In this document: piece after piece, positions 8,595-13,645 of the stretch
Position numbering within the stretch: the first letter of the stretch is position 1
Layout of the letters: every line of letters starts with the position of its first letter
Assembly: GCA_046758065.1 (NCBI GenBank)
Contig: JBHHZM010000084.1
Span: forward strand, 1-13,645
DNA: 13,645 nt
Direction: 5' to 3'
Source: JBHHZM01 sp046758065
GTDB taxonomy: Bacteria > Pseudomonadota > Alphaproteobacteria > JAAXGF01
Translations under genes and position numbers: made by a program
Notes under the pieces: generated by a model
What the model was told of the DNA's origin: nothing
What the model saw: the letters and a program-made list of their open reading frames with translations, nothing else
Databases searched by the model: none

Positions 8595-10664
8595 TTGGAC
8601 GCTAAAATTATCTGGCTTTTCGTCTTTGTAATCCTCTACTGGGGTTACTGCATCTTCTGGGGCATCAAGGGGGCGCTTTCCGCCCGCACCGCCAGCGATT
8701 ACTTCATCGCCGGTCGCAGCATCTCGGTTTGGGTCTTCGTGCTCGCGGCGACGGCGACGTCGTTTTCCGGCTGGACCTTCATGGGCCATCCCGGCCTGTT
8801 GTACCGTGACGGGTTCCAGTACGCCTACGCATCGTTCTACGCGATCACCATTCCGTTCACCGGGGTGCTGTTTCTCAAGCGCCAATGGATGCTGGGTAAG
8901 CGTTACGGCTTCGTGACGCCGGGCGAAATGCTGTCGACCTATTTCCAGGGCGACGGCATCAGGATTCTCACGGTCCTGGTCGCCCTGGTGTTTTCGGTGC
9001 CCTACCTCGGACTGCAGCTTCGCGCCTCCGGATTCCTGTTCAACGTGCTGACCGACGGCGGACTGGACGTCAACGTCGGCATGTGGCTCCTGTCGGCGGT
9101 GGTGTTCATTTACGTCGCCTCGGGCGGGCTGCGCGCCGTGGCCTACGTCGATACGCTGCAATGTATCCTGCTCGCCGCCGGCATCGTCGCCATCGGCATC
9201 ATCGCCGTCTCCTACGTCGGCGGCTGGGAGCGGCTTAACGAAGGCATCGCCGCACTCTCGCAAATCGACACCAAGCGCACGCCCGACGATTACAGCCACT
9301 ACATCGCCATCCCGGGGGTCATTCAGTTCGTCAGCTCCGGCCCGAAGGCGGTGGGCGGCGCCTGGACGGGCATCATGATCCTCACCTACATGTTCGCGCT
9401 GATGGGCATTCAGTCGGCCCCGGCGTTCAGCATGTGGGCGTTCTCGAACAAGAGCCCCAAGCCCTTCGCGCCGCAGCAGGTCTGGGCCTCGTCGTTCGGC
9501 ATCGGCCTGATCCTGTTCGTGTTCACCGCCATGCAGGGCACCGGCGGCCATATGCTGGGCGCGGATCTCGACTTCCTGGCGAAGTATCCCGATCTCGCCA
9601 ATCCGGTGATGCTCGCGGGCTTGCTGCGTGACACGCATCCGGAGTTTTCGGCGGCCGAGATCCAGTCGACCATAGAGCAGGGACTTGCCAGTCTGCGGGC
9701 CGGTACCGGCCCGGGCGAGCTGGTCGATCTCATGAAGTCGGCCGGCAAGCAGGGCATGCTGGTGCCGCAGCTCATCCACCTGATGGGCGACGTGGCGCCG
9801 TGGCTCGTCGGCCTTCTGTCGGTCTGCGCGCTGGCGGCGATGCAGTCGACCGGGGCGGCCTACATGTCGACCGCCGGCGGGATGCTGATGCGCGACCTGC
9901 TCAAGCACTTCGTCATGCCCGACGCCAGCCACAACGCCCAGAAGTTCTGGGGTCGCGTCGGCGTCGGCATCATCGTGCTCGCCGCGTTGCTGGTGGCGAG
10001 CACGTCGAAAGACGCGCTGGTGCTGCTCGGCGGACTCGCCGTGGCTTACGGTTTCCAGATGTGGCCGGCGTTGATCGCCGTCTGCTACTGGCCCTGGCTC
10101 ACCCGTCAGGGCGTGACGTTCGGCCTGATTCTGGGTTTGATCGCCGTGAGCGCCACCGAGACCATCGGTCAGCAGCTCGGTATCACCGCCTGGGGCCGCT
10201 GGCCGCTGACGATCCACTCGGCGGGCTGGGGCATCCTCTTCAATCTGGGCGGCGCCATCCTCGTCTCCATGGTCACCCAGAGCAAGGAGCAGCTCGAACA
10301 TCGCATGAAGTTCCACAACTTCCTCAAGGAACATGCGAGCCTGTCTCCCGAGACCCGCAAGCTGGTGCCGACGGCGTGGATCATCACGCTCGTCTGGTTC
10401 TTCTTCGGCATCGGTCCGGGCGCCGTGATCGGCAACACGATCTTCGGCAACCCGAACGACGCCGCTTCCTGGATCTTCGGCATGCCGTCGATCTGGGCGT
10501 GGCAGATCCTGTGGTGGGCGCTGGGCGTCTTCATGATGTGGTTCCTGGCCTACAAGATCGGGATGTCCAAAGTGCCCGACCGCGAGGTCGAAGCACTCGT
10601 CGAGGACATCGGCGACCTCCAGGAAGGCAAGGCCAGGCTCGACGTCGACGCGCCGGGCGCCTAA
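8595..10664 (+). CDS. Sodium:solute symporter with long loop insert and C-terminal two-helix extension
   Basis: This 689-residue inner-membrane transporter of the SSS family presumably drives uptake of an organic solute with sodium. The family signature GGLRAVAYVDTLQ is at 177-189, and the first helix (about 5-26) is followed by the usual ASDYFIAGRS segment (33-42). The core is interrupted by a hydrophilic stretch of about 70 residues (about 322-392) rich in charged helices. After the core come two additional helices (about 594-613 and 633-653) around FGMPSIWAWQILWW. That pattern resembles a fused two-helix small subunit. These additions explain why it is longer than the usual 480-580 residues. 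It starts at TTG behind a strong ribosome site and ends before an intrinsic terminator. Its substrate cannot be read from sequence. Position next to a CrbS-like sensor favours acetate or another short carboxylate, but this is inferred. Confidence 0.92.
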   Translation: MDAKIIWLFVFVILYWGYCIFWGIKGALSARTASDYFIAGRSISVWVFVLAATATSFSGWTFMGHPGLLYRDGFQYAYASFYAITIPFTGVLFLKRQWMLGKRYGFVTPGEMLSTYFQGDGIRILTVLVALVFSVPYLGLQLRASGFLFNVLTDGGLDVNVGMWLLSAVVFIYVASGGLRAVAYVDTLQCILLAAGIVAIGIIAVSYVGGWERLNEGIAALSQIDTKRTPDDYSHYIAIPGVIQFVSSGPKAVGGAWTGIMILTYMFALMGIQSAPAFSMWAFSNKSPKPFAPQQVWASSFGIGLILFVFTAMQGTGGHMLGADLDFLAKYPDLANPVMLAGLLRDTHPEFSAAEIQSTIEQGLASLRAGTGPGELVDLMKSAGKQGMLVPQLIHLMGDVAPWLVGLLSVCALAAMQSTGAAYMSTAGGMLMRDLLKHFVMPDASHNAQKFWGRVGVGIIVLAALLVASTSKDALVLLGGLAVAYGFQMWPALIAVCYWPWLTRQGVTFGLILGLIAVSATETIGQQLGITAWGRWPLTIHSAGWGILFNLGGAILVSMVTQSKEQLEHRMKFHNFLKEHASLSPETRKLVPTAWIITLVWFFFGIGPGAVIGNTIFGNPNDAASWIFGMPSIWAWQILWWALGVFMMWFLAYKIGMSKVPDREVEALVEDIGDLQEGKARLDVDAPGA

Positions 10665-10685
10665 GTCTCCCTGTCACTCACTATG

Positions 10686-10720
10686 AGGCCGTCCGCGGTA
10701 CCGGGCGGCCTTCTTTTTTT
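10686..10720 (+). terminator. Rho-independent terminator after the symporter
   Basis: GGCCGTCCG (10687-10695) pairs with CGGGCGGCC (10702-10710) around a six-base loop, with one G-T wobble; A10686 and T10711 extend the stem. A TTCTTTTTTT run follows at 10711-10720. It lies 22 bases after the symporter stop and should separate it from the next two genes. Confidence 0.9.
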
Positions 10721-10740
10721 CCCTTTCGGCCGCTTTGGAT

Positions 10741-10746
10741 TAGAAT
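10741..10746 (+). promoter_or_regulatory. Candidate -10 element for the small membrane protein/TPR unit
   Basis: TAGAAT matches five of six bases of TATAAT and lies 40 bases before the ATG at 10787, just after the terminator. No good -35 box is found at 16-18 bases upstream, so this is a tentative call supported mainly by the need for a new promoter here. Confidence 0.3.
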
Positions 10747-10786
10747 TACGGGGACGACCCGCGCGGGGAGAGAAACGCGACCGACC

Positions 10787-11014
10787 ATGCTCTACTACGT
10801 CGTCACGACGGCAATTCTCGCCTTCCTTCTGTTTTTTCCGGTTTCGCGCCTGATCCTGGTCGTGAGCGTGCGCCGTTTAGAGCGCAAGACCCGGACCAAA
10901 CTTTCCGAGCGCGAACTCGCCGGCCAGCGCACCCGGGCGCGTTTCATCGCCATCATCGCGGTGGTTCCGTTCGCGGCGCTGTTCAACTACACCCTGATCG
11001 GCGCACCCGGCTGA
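10787..11014 (+). CDS. Small two-helix membrane protein
   Basis: This 75-residue protein has a membrane helix at each end (about 4-26 and 52-70), joined by a basic, amphipathic middle with RRLERKTRTKLSERE. Its stop codon shares bases with the next start (TGATG, 11012-11016), so it is translationally coupled to the TPR gene. A GGGGAGAG run lies 14 bases before the ATG, a long spacing for a ribosome site. I do not recognise a named family. Position after a large symporter, and similarity in size and helix count to symporter accessory subunits, make an assembly or partner role plausible, but the terminator between them suggests separate expression. The basic linker between the helices would probably face the cytoplasm. 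Confidence 0.82.
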   Translation: MLYYVVTTAILAFLLFFPVSRLILVVSVRRLERKTRTKLSERELAGQRTRARFIAIIAVVPFAALFNYTLIGAPG

Positions 11015-11589
11015 TGGACGACCGCACCTACCGCATCCTGCGCAACATCGCGATCGTCTTCACCGTGCTCTGGCTGGGCTGGGAAGCGTACGATTCACTG
11101 CTGCGCGAGGCGCCGGGTGACGACGCCTATCTGGCCGGCAACACCCTGTTCGAGGACGGCCATTACGAGCGGGCGCTCGACAGCTACCGCGCGGCGCTCG
11201 ACGAGAAGCCGGACCACATCCACGCCCTGCGCGGCCTGGCCCGCAGCCTGATGATGCTGGGACGCAACGACGAGGCGCTCGCCGTCTTCGACGAAGCGAT
11301 CGCACGGGCTCCCGAGGTCGCCGCAACCTACGCCAACCGCGGCATCCTCAACGACCGCATGGGTCGCTACGCGCAGGCGATGGCCGACTACGAGACGGCG
11401 CTCAGGCTCGACCCCGAAATCGCCGAGGGTCCCAACTGGCTCACCCGCTTCATGCGCAATCAACCCGAGAAGCCGCCCTCGGTCGCCGACCGGTTGGGCT
11501 ATCTCAGGGCGCAGATGGCGTTGCCTGAATCCGAGCGCGTACTGCGCGTGCCCGAGATCGACCAGGCCCAGCGACCCTACGAAAAATGA
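11014..11589 (+). CDS. Membrane-anchored TPR protein
   Basis: This 191-residue protein has a single N-terminal membrane helix (about 9-24) and three tetratricopeptide repeats at about 37-67, 70-101 and 104-135. Each repeat shows the usual G/Y...A...A/DP spacing, for example GHYERALDSYRAALDEKPD and GRYAQAMADYETALRLDPE. A hydrophilic C-terminal tail follows. TPR arrays bind proteins, so this is a scaffold held at the membrane. Its ATG overlaps the stop of the upstream small protein, which implies co-translation and perhaps a complex of the two. The soluble part probably lies outside the cytoplasmic face if the basic N terminus (RTYRILRN) stays inside. The binding partner is unknown; the neighbouring symporter is a candidate by position only. 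Confidence 0.9.
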   Translation: MDDRTYRILRNIAIVFTVLWLGWEAYDSLLREAPGDDAYLAGNTLFEDGHYERALDSYRAALDEKPDHIHALRGLARSLMMLGRNDEALAVFDEAIARAPEVAATYANRGILNDRMGRYAQAMADYETALRLDPEIAEGPNWLTRFMRNQPEKPPSVADRLGYLRAQMALPESERVLRVPEIDQAQRPYEK

Positions 11590-11695
11590 GCGTCATTCCG
11601 CGCGCTTCCCGCACCGGGCGCCGTCGCGGCGCGCGTCCGGACCGCAACGGGTTCGGGCCCCAGAGCAGCGGCGCATACTGATGGTTCAGTCGCAT

Positions 11696-11771
11696 CCGTC
11701 ACCCCCGCGAAAGCGGGGGTCCGGCGGCCCTTGGATTCCGGCTCTGCGCTTCGCTCCGGCCGGAATGACGG
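11696..11771. repeat. Two-hairpin extragenic palindromic repeat
   Basis: The unit begins with CCGTCA and ends with TGACGG, which are inverted copies. Inside it, ACCCCCGC (11701-11708) and GCGGGGGT (11713-11720) form a perfect eight-base stem with a GAAA loop. ATTCCGGC (11735-11742) and GCCGGAAT (11759-11766) form a second eight-base stem with a 16-base loop. This is the common CCCGCGAAAGCGGG class of extragenic palindrome found between genes in many proteobacteria. It sits between convergent genes. Only one copy occurs in this window, so repetition in the genome is assumed from the known class. Confidence 0.75.
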
Positions 11772-11810
11772 GTTGGATCAGCGCGTGAATCTTTTGTTTG
11801 TATCCGTGCA

Positions 11811-11999
11811 CTAGAACGGGGCTTCGATCAGGCCGAGGATATCGACGAAAATCCCCCGCAAGCAGAATACCAGAGCGATACAGCCGAACAGCAGGTGCAC
11901 CCACTCGGTCTCGCCCTCTTCGGTGCGGTAGGTCAGCCCGTGAAAGGCCACGAAGCCGGTTACCGCGACGAAGACGTAATCGAAGAGATCGCCGCTCAT
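11811..11999 (-). CDS. Small hypothetical membrane protein
   Basis: This 62-residue protein has two hydrophobic segments (about 6-22 and 34-57) separated by a short acidic loop, TEEGETE. It starts six bases after the stop of the upstream minus-strand gene (12006-12416), so the two probably form one operon with coupled translation. The ribosome site, GAGCGAG overlapping the upstream stop region, is weak, which fits coupling. I recognise no family. The spacing and the clean two-helix pattern support a real gene, but its short length leaves some doubt. Confidence 0.65.
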   Translation of the reverse strand: MSGDLFDYVFVAVTGFVAFHGLTYRTEEGETEWVHLLFGCIALVFCLRGIFVDILGLIEAPF

Positions 12000-12005
12000 C
12001 TCGCT

Positions 12006-12416
12006 CTAGTAACACGGCGGAAACAGGCAGAACTGGTCGGCCGCGAGCTCGGCAAGCAACAGGAGCACCACCAGCACCGTCAGCAGCGTCAGGGCGTAGA
12101 CGCGCCCGCGTTGGACGCTTTCGCTGGTGGCGACGCGTCGTTGGATGCCGAAGGCCGTCTTGTCGAGCCGGCCCTGGCGACCGAGGCTGCGGACATGGTG
12201 CGTGAAATGGCGCACCCACAGCGGCACCACGTCCTGGAACATGTAGGGGATGAAATAGCGCTCGATCGTCTTTTCGTCCGCGCCCTCGCCGTACCAGAAA
12301 CGATAGGCGATGTCGAACAGGCGAAACTCGGGGATACCGAGGAGCGCCGAGACGTCGAGCACCGCCTGCACGTCATCGGGGACATTCTCGTCGAAATACT
12401 TTTTCCGCGCCTGCAT
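12006..12416 (-). CDS. Hypothetical protein with C-terminal membrane anchor
   Basis: This 136-residue protein has a mostly helical soluble N-terminal part (1-105), rich in aromatic and charged residues (for example RFWYGEGADEKTIERYF), and one hydrophobic helix near the C terminus (about 107-124). The tail ends in a cysteine-containing FCLFPPCY. AAAGG about eight bases before the ATG supports the start at 12416. I recognise no family or catalytic motif. It is the first gene of a likely two-gene minus-strand operon with the small membrane protein at 11811-11999. The single late helix suggests a tail-anchored protein facing the cytoplasm. Confidence 0.75.
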   Translation of the reverse strand: MQARKKYFDENVPDDVQAVLDVSALLGIPEFRLFDIAYRFWYGEGADEKTIERYFIPYMFQDVVPLWVRHFTHHVRSLGRQGRLDKTAFGIQRRVATSESVQRGRVYALTLLTVLVVLLLLAELAADQFCLFPPCY

Positions 12417-12669
12417 GACACGCCTTTCGCCGCGCTCGGCCGCCGCGGGCGCCGCCCCGGGATGGACGCCCCTCGCGGTCGTCGACTATAGCCCGCCAGG
12501 GTGCCGGCGCATAGTGCCCCCACCGTTGACATGCCGGGCCCGGCCGGTGCCCGACGCGCGGGAGCGATCGCGGAGACTGGGAAAATCACGCCGTCGCGCT
12601 ATGCTGACGGGGCGCCGGCCCCGCCGACCGCCGGTCCCGCCGACCCTATTTCCGGAGAATGCTCCCGCC
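12417..12669. promoter_or_regulatory. Divergent intergenic region before the cation transporter
   Basis: These 253 bases lie between the minus-strand two-gene operon and the plus-strand transporter, so both promoters should be here. On the minus strand TATAGT (12490 to 12485) is a possible -10 box for the operon, without a good -35. On the plus strand TATGCT (12600-12605) preceded 17 bases away by CTGGGA is a weak candidate for the transporter. Neither is convincing. Confidence 0.3.
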
Positions 12670-13638
12670 ATGTCCGCCGCATCGAAGAAGGTCGTGTTCG
12701 CCGCGCTCGCCGGCAACTCGCTGATCGCCGCCACCAAGTTCGCCGCCGCCGCCTTTACCGGCAGCTCGGCGATGCTGAGCGAGGCGATCCACTCGCTGGT
12801 CGACACCGGCAACCAGGGTCTCCTGCTTTACGGCATCCGGCGCGCGAAGCACCCGGCCGACGACAATCATCCCTTCGGCTACGGCATGGAGGTCTACTTC
12901 TGGTCGTTCGTCGTCGCCATCCTGATATTCGGCCTCGGCGCCGGGGTCTCGTTCTACGAGGGCGTGCAGAAGATCCGCGCGCCCCAGCCGGTGAGCGACG
13001 TCTACGTCAACTACATCGTGCTGGCCGCGGCGTTGGTCTTCGAGGGCGCCGCCTGGTGGATCGCATTCAAGCAATTCCGGCGCTCGAAAGGGCGCGGCGG
13101 CTACCTCGACGCGATCCGCGCCAGCAAGGACCCGGCGATCTTCACCGTGCTGTTCGAGGATTCGGCCGCGATGCTCGGACTGGTCGTCGCCTTCCTCGGC
13201 ATCGCGCTCGGCGATCGGCTGAACATGCCGGTGCTCGACGGCGTCGCCTCGCTCGGGATCGCGGCGATCCTGGCGGGCACGGCGGCGCTGCTCGCCTACG
13301 AGAGCAAGGGACTGCTGATCGGCGAGAGCGCGCGGCCGCGCCTGGTCGGCGGCGTACGCGCGCTGGTCCGCCAACGGCCCGCCGTCATCGCGATCAACGA
13401 AGTGCTGACCATGCACCTCGCGCCCGAGGACGTGCTTTTGAACCTCAGTCTCGACTTCAGCGACGGCCTTTCCGCCGGAACGGTGGAAAGCGAAATCTCG
13501 GCGCTCGAGCGCGCGATCAAGGCCGCCTACCCCGAGATCACCCGGGTCTTCATCGAAGCCCAGAGCCGCCGCGGCCACGCCGCCGCCAAGGCCGCCGCGG
13601 GCAAGCGGAAGGCGGCAGAGGACGGCGCGAAGCCCTGA
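12670..13638 (+). CDS. Cation diffusion facilitator family transporter, SLC30A9-like
   Basis: This 322-residue inner-membrane metal transporter, probably exporting zinc or a similar divalent cation in exchange for protons, has about six helices in residues 8-215 and a cytoplasmic domain (about 220-300). The second helix carries SEAIHSLVDTGNQ, with H41 and D45 as likely metal ligands. HPFGYG at 67-72 is typical of the SLC30A9-like branch. The fifth helix has FEDSAAMLG, with E163 and D164 in place of the HxxxD pair of classical members. The tail is rich in alanine and lysine. ATG at 12670 is chosen because it begins the protein a few residues before helix 1. GGAGA 12 bases upstream is a somewhat distant ribosome site. 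The longer frame upstream is arginine-rich non-coding sequence. It shows no functional tie to the signalling genes. Confidence 0.92.
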   Translation: MSAASKKVVFAALAGNSLIAATKFAAAAFTGSSAMLSEAIHSLVDTGNQGLLLYGIRRAKHPADDNHPFGYGMEVYFWSFVVAILIFGLGAGVSFYEGVQKIRAPQPVSDVYVNYIVLAAALVFEGAAWWIAFKQFRRSKGRGGYLDAIRASKDPAIFTVLFEDSAAMLGLVVAFLGIALGDRLNMPVLDGVASLGIAAILAGTAALLAYESKGLLIGESARPRLVGGVRALVRQRPAVIAINEVLTMHLAPEDVLLNLSLDFSDGLSAGTVESEISALERAIKAAYPEITRVFIEAQSRRGHAAAKAAAGKRKAAEDGAKP

Positions 13639-13645
13639 TGCGGGA

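Noticed and set aside
8478..10334. A 618-codon open frame antisense to the symporter
   Set aside because: The product is low-complexity and rich in R, H, D and Q with no hydrophobic core or motif, while the sense strand encodes a complete SSS transporter.
11618..11632. GC-rich hairpin GCGCCG/CGGCGC after the TPR gene as a terminator
   Set aside because: The stem is short and no T run follows, so it does not qualify as an intrinsic terminator.
12526..12531. A perfect TTGACA on the plus strand before the cation transporter
   Set aside because: No -10-like hexamer is found 16-18 bases downstream (the sequence there is GC only), so it is probably chance.

Overview
The window is GC-rich and densely coded. 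Codon use, gene content and the extragenic palindrome type suggest an alphaproteobacterium, probably of the Rhodospirillales group; this placement is an inference from style, not from a marker gene. No rRNA, tRNA, CRISPR array, transposase or phage gene is visible.

Bases 1-8202 form a signal-transduction block. It opens with the end of a receiver-only response regulator (1-341). Next is a membrane protein that joins a PAS domain, a decayed histidine-kinase core and an intact DEDDh exonuclease (371-2479). A small two-helix membrane protein follows (2599-2850), and then a sodium/solute-symporter-fused histidine kinase of the CrbS type, SSS-STAC-HisKA-HATPase (2853-5606). On the opposite strand lies a CBS-domain plus DUF294 nucleotidyltransferase (5615-7105). 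Reading away from it is a soluble paralogue of the cytoplasmic half of the symporter-kinase in which the phosphoacceptor histidine is a proline (7255-8202). CrbS-type systems are known to control acetate use, and DUF294 and DnaQ-like exonuclease genes often sit beside acetate-type symporters, so the block looks like a short-chain-carboxylate sensing and response locus.

Bases 8203-10786 hold a 392-base, comparatively AT-rich control region with repeated TGCA(A/T)TGCA-like palindromes, an inverted repeat and a possible leader ORF. After it comes a large 689-residue sodium:solute symporter that starts at TTG and ends in a strong intrinsic terminator. Bases 10787-11589 hold a two-gene unit with overlapping stop and start: a small membrane protein and a membrane-anchored TPR protein. 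A two-hairpin extragenic repeat follows (11696-11771).

Bases 11811-12416 carry two small membrane-protein genes on the minus strand, probably one operon, of unknown function. The window closes with a cation-diffusion-facilitator transporter of the SLC30A9-like kind (12670-13638).

The most unusual feature is the density of degenerate kinase modules. One true kinase (phosphoacceptor H691) sits between two proteins that keep the kinase fold but have lost the histidine: E271 in the exonuclease fusion and P96 in the stand-alone paralogue. With a nucleotidyltransferase and an exonuclease encoded alongside, the locus may run a signalling scheme beyond a simple two-component phosphorelay. That last step is inference.
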